From an uncultured Bacteroidales bacterium (GTDB lineage: Bacteria; Bacteroidota; Bacteroidia; Bacteroidales; UBA932), in contig CALVDP010000014.1 in assembly GCA_944326315.1 (NCBI GenBank), forward strand, positions 1 to 46,772: 46,772 nt of DNA. Direction: 5' to 3'. Every line of letters begins with the position of its first letter. Position 1 is the stretch's first letter. Shown piece by piece: positions 33,159 to 41,801 of this stretch. Below the pieces are notes generated by a model. That model ran no database searches. It was not told where the DNA came from and worked only from the letters and a program-made list of their open reading frames with translations. The position numbers and the translations under genes are program-made.

Positions 33159-35633
33159 ATGAAAAGACTCGACCGATTCATATTGGGATCTTTCATAGGA
33201 CCGTTCTTCGCGATCCTCTTCGTCGTCATTTTCATCCTGATGATGCAGTTCCTGTGGCTCTACATCGACGAACTCGTCGGCAAAGGCCTGAGTTTCAAGG
33301 TTATACTGGAATTCCTCGGGTGGGGCAGCGCTACACTTATACCGCTGTCCCTGCCTCTTGCCACCCTGCTTTCGGCCGTGATGACCCTCGGTACCCTGGG
33401 AGAGAATAACGAGCTTCTGGCGATCAAGGCCGCAGGCATTTCCCTGAACAGGGTGCTTCTGCCTCTCATAATCGTGTCCGCCATTATAAGCATCGGCGCA
33501 TTCTTCGCCTCGAACGAGCTTATCCCGGTGGCATACAACAAGATATTCACGCTGAGAGATGACATTGGCAAGACCAAGGAAGAGATCAAGATCCCGACAG
33601 GGACATTCTACGACGGCATAGACGGTTATATCCTGCGGGTGAACGAGAGGGACAAGGAGACGGACATGATGCACGGGGTGATGGTCTACAACCATACCGG
33701 GAAACAAGGCAACACAAGCCTTACCATTGCAGATTCCGCCATGATGAAGATGTCCGAGGACAAGACCTACCTGACATTCATCCTCTACAGCGGCTCCAAT
33801 TATGAGGAGACCAACACAAGGAAGTACAGGGACACCACCCTGCAGCTGCAGAAGATTGAATTCCAGAAGCAGGAGATGGTCATCCCTCTGGAAAACTATG
33901 CCTTCAAGAAATCGGAGGACACCCGTTTCGGAGACGAAGTCAGGACAATGAACCTGAAACAGCTGAATCACAGCGAGGACTCCATCGGAAGGGTGGACTC
34001 GGGAGCCATGATGGACAATATTGCCAGATTCTACAACGACAGGTCACTGAAATACCATTTCCAGCTCGACACCTCCAACAGGAGGAACGACAAGCTTGTG
34101 ACTGCCTTCTCGTACGAAGGCTTCGGGGAGTGGGATGACCTGGAGAAAGAGATAGAGGCCGAGAAGAACGCCATCTCGAAGGTCAACGAGACCATCGGGG
34201 AGCTTACGACATACGGAAGGGAAAGATATTACAATGCATACACGCTCAGGAGGATTGACGTAGAGATACTCAAGAAGTTCGCCCTTGCGTTCGCATGCTT
34301 CATCTTCTTCTTCATTGGCGCCCCGCTGGGTGCTCTGATCAGAAAGGGAGGACTGGGCACGCCTGCCATAATAGCGGTGCTGTTCTTCGTCCTGTACTGG
34401 GTGATAGACATTACCGGCAACAAACTGGCGAAAGACGGTGCCGTGTCGGCATTTGTCGGAGTGTTCATATCATCCGCCGTGCTGCTGCCGATAGGGCTTC
34501 TGTTCACATGGAATGCCATAAATGACAAGTCGCTGATAGACACGGAGAAGGCTGGAAGACTGTTCAAGAAGATCAAAGACTTCGTAATAGGTAAGATGAG
34601 AAAGACCAAGATAGTATTCATGGGGACACCGGAATTTGCGGTGGCTTCACTCGACGCCCTGCTCAAGGCAGGATACAATGTGGCCGGAGTAGTGACAGTG
34701 GCGGACAAGGCAAGCGGACGCGGACTCAAGGTCAACGAAAGCGCTGTGAAGAGATATGCCGTGGAACACAATATCCCGGTACTGCAGCCGGTATCGCTGA
34801 AAGATCCGGAATTCCTTGCCTCCCTTGCCGCATGGAAGGCTGACCTGTTCGTGGTGGTGGCATTCAGGTTGCTTCCGGAAGAAGTCTGGAAAATGCCTAA
34901 GTACGGTACATTCAACCTGCACGCCGCACTGCTTCCGCAATACAGGGGTGCAGCCCCTATAAACTGGGCTCTGATAAACGGTGAACACTACACTGGAGTC
35001 ACCACCTTCATGATAAACGAAGGCATGGACACCGGACACATCATATTCAGGGAACAGTGCAGGATAGAGGACACTGACAATGCCGGGTCGGTACATGACA
35101 AGCTGATGGAGCTCGGGGCCAGGACCGTGCTGGAGACCGTAAGCGCCATTCTTGACAACAAGGTGGAGCTGCGCCTGCAGAAGAGCTTCATCCAGGGCTC
35201 GGAGACATTGAAGCCGGCGCCGAAAATCAGCAAGGAGCTCTGCCACATAGACTGGAACCGCCCTTCACGCGAAATACTGAACCTTATCAGGGGACTCAGC
35301 CCTTACCCGGCGGCATATACCGTGCTTGTCAGGGACGACAGGGAAGCTTCGCTGAAAATATACGGGGCAGAAAAAGCCGATATGGACAGACTCAGGGCAG
35401 AATGCGGTCTGACACAGGATGCCGTGCCGGGAACAATCGTGTCTGACGGCAAGGAGATACTGGCAGTCGTGACAGCAGACGGCGCCATAGCCCTTACCGA
35501 CATCCAGCTTGCAGGCAAGAAGAGAATGTCCGCCAGGGACTTCCTCATAGGCTTCCGTGATCCCGGATCATGGTCTGTTACTGCCGGGACATCATCCGCT
35601 GTTCTGGACAGATACAGGGAATCCATCAAATGA
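33159..35633 (+). CDS. LptG/YjgP-family permease fused in frame to methionyl-tRNA formyltransferase
   Basis: One 824-residue open frame. Residues 1-479 are an LptF/LptG lipopolysaccharide-export permease: three N-terminal helices (about 10-35, 55-75, 100-120), a periplasmic beta-jellyroll region, three C-terminal helices (about 370-455). Residues 480-824 are complete Fmt: MRKTKIVFMGTPEFAVASL, NLHAALLPQYRGAAPINWAL (catalytic Asn and His) and EGMDTGHI (catalytic Asp). Met480 (ATG 34596-34598) is exactly the native Fmt start. In the +1 frame TAATAG (34585-34590) sits 5 bp before it, where an LptG stop is expected. It may be a real fusion, a recent single-base indel, or a sequencing/assembly error. 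Internal initiation at 34596 could still give free Fmt. Confidence 0.9.
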   Translation: MKRLDRFILGSFIGPFFAILFVVIFILMMQFLWLYIDELVGKGLSFKVILEFLGWGSATLIPLSLPLATLLSAVMTLGTLGENNELLAIKAAGISLNRVLLPLIIVSAIISIGAFFASNELIPVAYNKIFTLRDDIGKTKEEIKIPTGTFYDGIDGYILRVNERDKETDMMHGVMVYNHTGKQGNTSLTIADSAMMKMSEDKTYLTFILYSGSNYEETNTRKYRDTTLQLQKIEFQKQEMVIPLENYAFKKSEDTRFGDEVRTMNLKQLNHSEDSIGRVDSGAMMDNIARFYNDRSLKYHFQLDTSNRRNDKLVTAFSYEGFGEWDDLEKEIEAEKNAISKVNETIGELTTYGRERYYNAYTLRRIDVEILKKFALAFACFIFFFIGAPLGALIRKGGLGTPAIIAVLFFVLYWVIDITGNKLAKDGAVSAFVGVFISSAVLLPIGLLFTWNAINDKSLIDTEKAGRLFKKIKDFVIGKMRKTKIVFMGTPEFAVASLDALLKAGYNVAGVVTVADKASGRGLKVNESAVKRYAVEHNIPVLQPVSLKDPEFLASLAAWKADLFVVVAFRLLPEEVWKMPKYGTFNLHAALLPQYRGAAPINWALINGEHYTGVTTFMINEGMDTGHIIFREQCRIEDTDNAGSVHDKLMELGARTVLETVSAILDNKVELRLQKSFIQGSETLKPAPKISKELCHIDWNRPSREILNLIRGLSPYPAAYTVLVRDDREASLKIYGAEKADMDRLRAECGLTQDAVPGTIVSDGKEILAVVTADGAIALTDIQLAGKKRMSARDFLIGFRDPGSWSVTAGTSSAVLDRYRESIK

Positions 35634-35700
35634 CGAATACGGAAAGGACAAATACGGAAAGTACGAATAGTGGCGAATATGGAAGTGGCGAATATGGGAA
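35634..35700 (+). repeat. degenerate 15-bp tandem repeats before and into the TPK start
   Basis: Units such as acgaatacggaaagg, acaaatacggaaagt and ggcgaatatggaagt repeat with drift, ending in the ATG of the pyrophosphokinase gene. Because the period is 15 bp, copy-number change would keep reading frame and would add alternative GTG/ATG starts (35670, 35679, 35694). Confidence 0.6.
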
Positions 35701-36350
35701 AGACTGTGGCAATAATAGACAACGGCACCTTCCCGAAGAAGGAATATCCGAGATACCTGCTCGGCAAGGCCGATATCATAATATGCTGTGACGGCGCACT
35801 GATGAAATATTTCCGCAACATGGCAGCTGTATTCGGACATGAAAGAATGCCCGACGTGGTCATCGGAGACATGGACTCCATCACGCCGTCGGCGCGCAGA
35901 AGATACACCGGCAAAATCGTGCACATGACAGGCCAGGATGACAATGACCAGACCAAGGCGGTAAACTATGTCATCGAGAACATGCCTGATGTCAGCGACA
36001 TCTACATACTCGGCGGGTCAGGAGAACGTGAAGACCACACCATCGGCAACATTTCGCTTCTGATGGAATACGCAAGACAATACGGTGACCGTCCTCACAT
36101 AGAGATGGTGTCAGACTACACTACGGCATTCGCAATCACCGGCACGTCCGACATACAATGCGGGGAGGGCCGGAGGATCTCGATATTCTCGCCGGACAAC
36201 AGCCTCACCATCAGATCCAGGGGGCTGCAGTGGCCCACCGACGGCGTAGTGTTCGACAACTGGTGGAAAGCCACGCTGAACAGGGCGACCGAAGACAACG
36301 TGCACCTTGAATTCAGCCATCCGTCAGTCGCCCTTGTCATCATGGACTGA
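35694..36350 (+). CDS. thiamine pyrophosphokinase
   Basis: A 218-residue protein from ATG 35694 (MGKTVAIIDNGTFP). The open frame extends to a GTG at 35670, but those residues are repeat-derived. TPK motifs: ICCDGA, VIGDMDSI, QDDNDQTKAV (metal/thiamine binding) and GGSGEREDHTIGNI. The C-terminal beta-sandwich dimer domain (ISIFSPDNSLTIRSRGLQW) is present. It transfers pyrophosphate from ATP to thiamine, giving thiamine diphosphate, in the cytoplasm. It lies 60 bp after the LptG-Fmt gene, likely the same transcript. No THI-box leader was seen. Confidence 0.9.
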   Translation: MGKTVAIIDNGTFPKKEYPRYLLGKADIIICCDGALMKYFRNMAAVFGHERMPDVVIGDMDSITPSARRRYTGKIVHMTGQDDNDQTKAVNYVIENMPDVSDIYILGGSGEREDHTIGNISLLMEYARQYGDRPHIEMVSDYTTAFAITGTSDIQCGEGRRISIFSPDNSLTIRSRGLQWPTDGVVFDNWWKATLNRATEDNVHLEFSHPSVALVIMD

Positions 36351-36358
36351 GCCGCCAT

Positions 36359-36586
36359 TCAGGACAGGCCGAGGTCATGCTTCAGGGCAAGAACAGCCTC
36401 TTCCGCATTCCCTTCATGCTCATCAAGCAGCGTGACGAACCGGCTGCCGACTATGGCGCCTGAAGACCATTCGCATGCGGTCCTGAAAGTGTCCCTGTTG
36501 CTGATGCCGAAGCCAGTCATACGGGGATTCCGCAGCCCGAGTCTGTCGCCAATACAGGCTGTAACGGACGCCACCACCAGAATGTA
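36359..36586 (-). pseudogene. trpA: trpA remnant (tryptophan synthase alpha C-terminus)
   Basis: The minus-strand frame ending at 36359 encodes LGLRNPRMTGFGISNRDTF and ACEWSSGAIVGSRFVTLLDE, which are the C-terminal TrpA blocks (GFGISN..TF, SGAIxGSxFV). Upstream, recognisable TrpA sequence stops near 36586 (ILVVASVTACIGD, perhaps a decayed VSSASVTG core). There is no room for the 200 missing N-terminal residues before the divergent ilvA promoter. The active-site domains are gone, so this is a non-functional fragment. It implies past loss of a trp operon at this place. Confidence 0.82.
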
Positions 36587-36657
36587 TTGACTGAAAATAT
36601 TGTCATATTGTCTGCAATTGTCGACGATAAAATTATACAGAATTTCCAATTTCTCCC

Positions 36658-36683
36658 AAATTATTTTTCCAAATTATTTTTCC
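36658..36683. repeat. 13-bp perfect tandem duplication
   Basis: aaattatttttcc occurs twice head to tail (36658-36670, 36671-36683), about 35 bp upstream of the ilvA -7 box. May be an UP-like A/T element or slippage product. Confidence 0.85.
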
Positions 36684-36716
36684 CCGGATAAAATTTCCTT
36701 GTGTCCTGAAAAATGC

Positions 36717-36724
36717 TAAATTTG
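36717..36724 (+). promoter_or_regulatory. -7 promoter box for ilvA
   Basis: TAAATTTG fits TAnnTTTG; the ATG of ilvA is 50 bp past it. Confidence 0.6.
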
Positions 36725-36774
36725 TACGTTTGTGCAGTCAAGTGCTGTACGCAACGTAAACAATTTGTCATTCT

Positions 36775-38034
36775 ATGCCAACAACAGAATACCTTCCACG
36801 CATCGAGGATGTCGTCACTGCCTCGAAGATACTGGACGAGGTCATAGATCCGACTCCAATGATGATGAACCAGGCATTGTCGGAAAAGTACGGAGCCGAA
36901 GTATATCTCAAAAGGGAAGACCTCCAGATTGTCAGATCTTACAAGATCCGCGGGGCGTACAACAAGATACGCACCATCTCGCCTGATGCGATCAAGTACG
37001 GCATCGTGTGCGCGAGTGCCGGCAACCACGCCCAGGGTGTGGCATTCTCATGCAACAAGCTCCATATAATGGGGTCCATATACATGCCGACCACTACTCC
37101 GAGGCAGAAAATAGAGCAGGTGAAGATGTTCGGCAAGGAATACATCGACATAGTGCTGACCGGCGACACCTTCGACGCGGCGAACAATGCGGCCATCGAA
37201 TACGCCAGAAAATCAGGCAAGACATTCATCCCGCCGTTCGATGACCCGAAGATAATAGAAGGGCAGGCGACAATCGGCCTTGAGATAGAAAAGCAGATGA
37301 AGAAGCCTCTGGACTATCTCTTCATCCCCATAGGAGGAGGCGGACTTGCCTCCGGAGTGGGTGCCTACATGAAATCGGCATCACCTCAGACCAAGATAAT
37401 AGGAGTGGAGCCTGCTGGCGCCCCATGCATGAAGACGGCTCTGGACAAGGGCGAGATCGTGGAACTCGAACATATAGACAAGTTCGTGGACGGAGCGGCA
37501 GTGAAAAAGGCCGGGAAGCTGACATTCGAGATATGCAGGAAAGTACTCGATGACATCGTGGTGGTGCCGGAAGGGGCCATCTGCACGACCATCATCGACA
37601 TGTACAACAAAAGCGCGATCGTCGTGGAGCCTGCAGGTGCCCTTTCCGCCGCAGCCTTGAGATTCTACGCGGACAAGATAAGGGGGAAGAGGGTCGGATG
37701 CATCATCAGCGGCAGCAACAACGATATCACCCGCACAGAGGAAATACGAGAGAAATCACTGCTCTACGAGGGGCTGAAGCACTATTTCATCATCAGTTTC
37801 CCACAGCGCTCCGGAGCGTTCCTGTCCTTCATCAGGGACAATCTCGGACCGAAGGACGACCTTGTCCACTTCCAGTACATCAAGAAGACCAACAAGGATG
37901 TCGGTCCGGCGCTCATAGGCGTGGAAGTGGAAAGCAAGGCGGATTTCGAGGCCCTGGTACACAGGATGGACGCCAACGGGATTGTCTACGAATACATCAA
38001 CGAGAACAACAAGCTCTTCGAGATCCTGATATAG
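36775..38034 (+). CDS. ilvA: threonine ammonia-lyase (threonine deaminase)
   Basis: A 419-residue PLP fold-type II enzyme. Lys57 in VRSYKIRGAYNKI binds PLP; SAGNHAQGVAFSC and the glycine-rich GGGGLASGV hold the phosphate. A C-terminal regulatory ACT-like domain (residues about 325-419, HYFIISFPQRSGAFLSFI) suggests allosteric control. It converts L-threonine to 2-oxobutanoate and ammonia, first step to isoleucine. ilvE follows 57 bp downstream on the same strand, supporting a branched-chain amino acid role. Confidence 0.95.
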   Translation: MPTTEYLPRIEDVVTASKILDEVIDPTPMMMNQALSEKYGAEVYLKREDLQIVRSYKIRGAYNKIRTISPDAIKYGIVCASAGNHAQGVAFSCNKLHIMGSIYMPTTTPRQKIEQVKMFGKEYIDIVLTGDTFDAANNAAIEYARKSGKTFIPPFDDPKIIEGQATIGLEIEKQMKKPLDYLFIPIGGGGLASGVGAYMKSASPQTKIIGVEPAGAPCMKTALDKGEIVELEHIDKFVDGAAVKKAGKLTFEICRKVLDDIVVVPEGAICTTIIDMYNKSAIVVEPAGALSAAALRFYADKIRGKRVGCIISGSNNDITRTEEIREKSLLYEGLKHYFIISFPQRSGAFLSFIRDNLGPKDDLVHFQYIKKTNKDVGPALIGVEVESKADFEALVHRMDANGIVYEYINENNKLFEILI

Positions 38035-38091
38035 GGCATCCGGGCACAACGGCACAACATGAGAAACAAACAATAAAATATATTACGGACT

Positions 38092-39126
38092 ATGGCAAAT
38101 TTGGATTGGACAAAACTCGGGTTCGGCTACAGGAAGACGAACACCATACTGACCAGCTACTACAAGGACGGTGAATGGAGTCCGGTAGAGAGCCACACTG
38201 ACGACAACATAAACATAAGCGCATTCGCAGGGTCGCTCCACTACAGCATCGAATGCTTCGAGGGACTCAAGGCTTTCCGCGGGGCTGACGGCAAGGTCAG
38301 GCTTTTCAGGCCGGAAGAGAATGCGAAGAGGCTTCAGAGGTCTGCAGCCTACATCGGCATAGCAGCCCCGTCCGTGGAACTCTTCATAGAGATGTGTATC
38401 CGCGTCGTGAAGGAGAACATTGACTTCCTTCCTCCATACGGGACCAACGCATCCATGTACCTCAGGCCTACTCTTATCGGCATCAATCCGCAGCTGGGCG
38501 TGAAGTCATCCACCGAATGCCTTTTCATGATGCTATGCGCACCGGTAGGAGCCTACACCGGAGGAGCATTGCAGCCTTCTTACGTAGTGATATCAAGGGA
38601 CTATGACAGGGCTGCGCCAAACGGCACAGGAAGCTTCAAGCTCGGCAGCAACTACGCCGCTTCGCTCTATTCATACAACCTTGCCCACGAGCTCGGCTAT
38701 GAAGCAGTGCTCTATCTCGACCCGCTGCACCACCAGTACATCGACGAATTCAATTCATCGAACTTCTTCGCCATCAGGGACAATTCGTATATCACCCCTA
38801 AATCAGACACTATCCTGCCTTCCATCACGAACAAGTCTCTGGAGACTGTCGCCCGTGAGCTTGGCATGACAGTGGAAAGAAGGCCTGTCCCTGTCGAGGA
38901 GCTGTCCACTTTCGAGGAGGTCGGGGAATGCGGTACGGCCGTAGTCATCACTCCGGTATACCAGATAGATGACAAGCCGACTCTGGAATCAGCAGAAGTC
39001 ACTCCGTATTATTTCGGTTCGAAAGAACAGTGCGGGCCGAAGAGTCTGAAGCTCTACAAGATGATCAGAGGCATACAGGACGGAGAGATAGAAGATCCGT
39101 TCGGCTGGTGCATGTTCGTGGACTGA
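38092..39126 (+). CDS. ilvE: branched-chain amino acid aminotransferase
   Basis: A 344-residue fold-type IV aminotransferase of the eukaryotic/Bacteroidota-type BCAT group. PLP Lys183 lies in GTGSFKLGSNYAAS. Other blocks: HYSIECFEGLKAFRG, MYLRPTLIG, VLYLDPLHHQYIDE and GECGTAVVITPV. It catalyses the last step of Val, Leu and Ile synthesis and their first degradation step with 2-oxoglutarate. It probably shares the ilvA transcript. Confidence 0.96.
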   Translation: MANLDWTKLGFGYRKTNTILTSYYKDGEWSPVESHTDDNINISAFAGSLHYSIECFEGLKAFRGADGKVRLFRPEENAKRLQRSAAYIGIAAPSVELFIEMCIRVVKENIDFLPPYGTNASMYLRPTLIGINPQLGVKSSTECLFMMLCAPVGAYTGGALQPSYVVISRDYDRAAPNGTGSFKLGSNYAASLYSYNLAHELGYEAVLYLDPLHHQYIDEFNSSNFFAIRDNSYITPKSDTILPSITNKSLETVARELGMTVERRPVPVEELSTFEEVGECGTAVVITPVYQIDDKPTLESAEVTPYYFGSKEQCGPKSLKLYKMIRGIQDGEIEDPFGWCMFVD

Positions 39127-39215
39127 CCGCGCACGGCACAAGGCACGGGACTCACGGCAGGCTTCCGCATCCGGAATACGGCACAAAAGGCGCGGAAGCC
39201 ACGAAATCCGGCACG

Positions 39216-39830
39216 ATGAAAGACAGGAAAGATATCCTTGAAGTACCTGGAGGAGAACGGAAAGTTCTCCTCCATACTTGTTGTGCCCCATGCTCTTCTG
39301 CCATCATAGAATGTATGCTGCAGAACGGCATCACACCTCTCGTCTACTATTGCAACCCGAACATCTGGCCAGAGGAAGAATATCTCATACGCAAGAACGA
39401 ATGTACGCGATACGCGAATTCGCTCGGACTTGAAATCGTGGATGAGGATTATGACCACAACTCCTGGCTTGAGCACATGAAAGGGCTTGAGAACGAACCT
39501 GAAAGAGGTTCACGCTGTCTTGAATGCTTCAGACTGAGGCTCGCGTCGGCAGCCAGATATGCACATGAGCATGGCTACAAGGTAATCACCACCACCCTTG
39601 CCTCCTCGCGGTGGAAAAGTCTGGACCAGATAAACCGTGCAGGTGAAGAAGCCGCCGCACTCTACGATGATGTAGTGTGGTGGGACAGGAACTGGAGGAA
39701 GGGCGGACTTCAGGAGAGGCGCGGGGAACTCATCCGGGAATACGGGTTCTACAACCAGCAGTACTGTGGATGCGAGTTCAGTTTCAGTGCCTTACATCTT
39801 ACCCATTCTAACACGCCTCAGGACATTTAA
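39216..39830 (+). CDS. queH: epoxyqueuosine reductase QueH
   Basis: A 204-residue protein from ATG 39216 (MKDRKDILEVPGGERKVLL). The frame is open further upstream into ilvE but that part does not resemble QueH. QueH cysteines: HTCCAPCS (Cys22, 23, 26), CLECFRLRL and YCGCEFS, ligands of a 4Fe-4S cluster and metal site. It reduces epoxyqueuosine to queuosine in tRNA, the last modification step, in place of cobalamin-dependent QueG. The stop overlaps the convergent response-regulator gene by 4 bp. Confidence 0.93.
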   Translation: MKDRKDILEVPGGERKVLLHTCCAPCSSAIIECMLQNGITPLVYYCNPNIWPEEEYLIRKNECTRYANSLGLEIVDEDYDHNSWLEHMKGLENEPERGSRCLECFRLRLASAARYAHEHGYKVITTTLASSRWKSLDQINRAGEEAAALYDDVVWWDRNWRKGGLQERRGELIREYGFYNQQYCGCEFSFSALHLTHSNTPQDI

Positions 39831-40534
39831 CCAGGCAACAGCTTTTTCAGGAAGTCTGAAGAATATACACGTCCCACCGGAAGCACCGCCCCGCAGGCAA
39901 GCGTGACACTCCGGCTCGAATACTTGAACACCTTGCCGACAGGCACGATATAAGAGCGGTGTATCCTCACAAACCTGTCTTGGGGCAAGATATCCGAAAG
40001 CTCCCTGAGACTCATCTGTGTAAGCACAGGATCCCCGTCAGGAAGATATATCTTGACATAATTGTCCATCGCCTCTATATACTGGATGTCGGAAAACGGC
40101 ACATTGATATTCTTGTATTCCGACTTGACCGTCAGCTCCCCTTCTCCCCTGCCGGCCTCCACAGCCGCACTCCTGAGCCTTATTATCTCACGCACTTTCC
40201 TCATGGCTGCTTCGAAACGCGAATAAGAGAAAGGCTTGTGCAGGAAGTCTATTGCATTGAGTTCAAAACCGTCCAAAGCAAAGCGCGCATACGCTGTGGT
40301 AAATATCAGAAGTACCCCTTCAGGCAATGTCCTGGCCACATCAAGGCCTGTTATCCCGTTCATCTCGATATCCAGGAACACAAGCTGGGGCCGGTCCCTC
40401 CTGACTGCCTCAAGGCCGAGGACCGGATCACTGTATACAGAGAGGGAGACATCTCCTGCCCTCCCGCAAAACTGTTCTATTATCGACAGGGCCAGAGGCT
40501 CGTCATCTATTGCCACCGCATCGATCTTGTTCAT
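39827..40534 (-). CDS. LytTR-family response regulator
   Basis: A 235-residue AlgR/LytR-type regulator. The receiver has Asp10-Asp11, phospho-acceptor Asp55 in LVFLDIEMNG, Thr/Lys switch residues (FTTAYA, HKPF). The C-terminal LytTR DNA-binding domain begins about residue 135 (INVPFSDIQYIEAMDNYVKIYL ... DRFVRIHRSYIV). It overlaps its kinase gene by 4 bp (ATGA), a cognate pair. The target may be the divergent Spy-like gene next to the kinase; this is inference from position. Confidence 0.95.
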   Translation of the reverse strand: MNKIDAVAIDDEPLALSIIEQFCGRAGDVSLSVYSDPVLGLEAVRRDRPQLVFLDIEMNGITGLDVARTLPEGVLLIFTTAYARFALDGFELNAIDFLHKPFSYSRFEAAMRKVREIIRLRSAAVEAGRGEGELTVKSEYKNINVPFSDIQYIEAMDNYVKIYLPDGDPVLTQMSLRELSDILPQDRFVRIHRSYIVPVGKVFKYSSRSVTLACGAVLPVGRVYSSDFLKKLLPG

Positions 40535-41571
40535 AAGATTTTCCTGTTTTTTTCAAGTGATATGGACAGGCGGACATCGTAGAATCCGCCGGTATCCGAT
40601 ATGGAAAGGGAGTGGGCGCCCGGATAGATGAGGGACAGTCTCTTGCGGCAATTGGCTATGCCTATCCCGTCCCCTTTCTTCTTTAACGCCTCCGGGAATA
40701 TGCTGTTCCTGACATGGAAGTCCACATGTCCGGAATCCGCCTTGACCGTGATCTCTATCCGGCTGTCATAGTGTGAGGACACCCCGTACTTGAAGGCATT
40801 CTCCACGAATGTCATCAGCAGCATCGGGGCAATTACAGCATCTCGGTCGTCACACTCCACCTCCAGGGCTACGGATGTATGCTCGTTGAGCCTGATTTTC
40901 TGCAGATCAATATACTGCCTTATATAGCTGATTTCCTCCTGCACAGGTATGAAGTCCGCGGAAGTCCTTGAATACATGTATTTCATCATGTCGGTAAACT
41001 GCATGAAAGCCTGCTCAGCCTTGTCTGAACGGGTGATTATCAGGCCGTACAGGGAATTCAGTGTATTGAAAAGGAAATGCGGGTTAATCTGAGCCTTGTA
41101 GAGGGCAAGCTCCGCCTTGGACTTCTCCTGTTCCAGCTCTTTCTTCTCCAGCATCTGCCGGTAAAGCTCAGTCAGCAGCCCCACGGCGAAACTGAAAGTC
41201 GTCACCACCACGAACAGGAACCATACGCCCTGCTCCCGCGGACGGAGATGGAATATGCGGCGGAATCCTTCGGGCATCCTCCTGTGCATGGCAAAGTGAG
41301 GAGGCTCGTCGATAACGGATATCATGTAAGTGACAGCCACAGTGAAAAGCATCACCAGAGCCGCAGCGAGATACTTTTTCCTTCTGAATACAAGAGGGAT
41401 GGTCAGCCTCCTGTGTATCGCATAGATGACATACAGCCAGCACACCAGGATAAGCACGAATGCCGTATGGTGCGTCAGCCATCTTTCCACAGGCAGAAGC
41501 ATGATCATCACCGGAAGGATAATGACACAGAATATTATGTCGATATAAAGCGGAAGATTCCTGTTGTTCAT
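40531..41571 (-). CDS. LytS/YehU-type sensor histidine kinase
   Basis: A 346-residue kinase with four membrane helices (about 8-27, 36-52, 67-86, 116-134), a short coiled coil (MLEKKELEQEKSKAELALYKA) and a His_kinase domain with His165 in INPHFLFNTLNSL. The ATPase part has TFVENAFKYGV (N box) and GDGIGIANCRKRL (G box). There is no periplasmic sensor domain, so the signal is probably membrane or envelope state. It is transcribed with the LytTR regulator from the -7 box at 41626-41634. Confidence 0.95.
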   Translation of the reverse strand: MNNRNLPLYIDIIFCVIILPVMIMLLPVERWLTHHTAFVLILVCWLYVIYAIHRRLTIPLVFRRKKYLAAALVMLFTVAVTYMISVIDEPPHFAMHRRMPEGFRRIFHLRPREQGVWFLFVVVTTFSFAVGLLTELYRQMLEKKELEQEKSKAELALYKAQINPHFLFNTLNSLYGLIITRSDKAEQAFMQFTDMMKYMYSRTSADFIPVQEEISYIRQYIDLQKIRLNEHTSVALEVECDDRDAVIAPMLLMTFVENAFKYGVSSHYDSRIEITVKADSGHVDFHVRNSIFPEALKKKGDGIGIANCRKRLSLIYPGAHSLSISDTGGFYDVRLSISLEKNRKIL

Positions 41572-41625
41572 AAGGATATGTTTTCACGGGCGGGACAGCG
41601 TGGACGGTCACACACCTGACTGAAT

Positions 41626-41634
41626 GCAAATATA
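41626..41634 (-). promoter_or_regulatory. -7 promoter box of the LytS/LytTR operon
   Basis: On the minus strand TATATTTGC matches TAnnTTTGC; the kinase ATG is 54 bp past it. Confidence 0.65.
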
Positions 41635-41731
41635 CGCAGATTCCCTATTCGTCCGGATGTCGTTTGCCATCTGATTTGTGCCGTTTGCCACCAAAGCCTC
41701 ATCCACGGCAGTGAAGGGAACATATCTTGGA

Positions 41732-41739
41732 TAACTTTG
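41732..41739 (+). promoter_or_regulatory. -7 promoter box of the Spy-like gene
   Basis: TAACTTTG fits TAnnTTTG and lies 62 bp before the ATG at 41802. It is divergent from the kinase promoter, with about 97 bp between the two boxes. Confidence 0.55.
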
Positions 41740-41801
41740 TCCTCGGGCGGGGAAAATGCCGGCAAGCTTCCCCGGAAAGTTTCACGAAAAAGAATTGGAA
41801 T

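Noticed and set aside
35634-35693. TPP riboswitch ahead of thiamine pyrophosphokinase
   Set aside because: The gap is 60 bp and filled by degenerate tandem repeats; no THI-box CUGAGA core was found.
39030-39215. Longer N-terminus of QueH overlapping ilvE
   Set aside because: The 62 extra residues are an out-of-frame reading of ilvE and intergenic sequence; QueH homologues start near MKDRKD.
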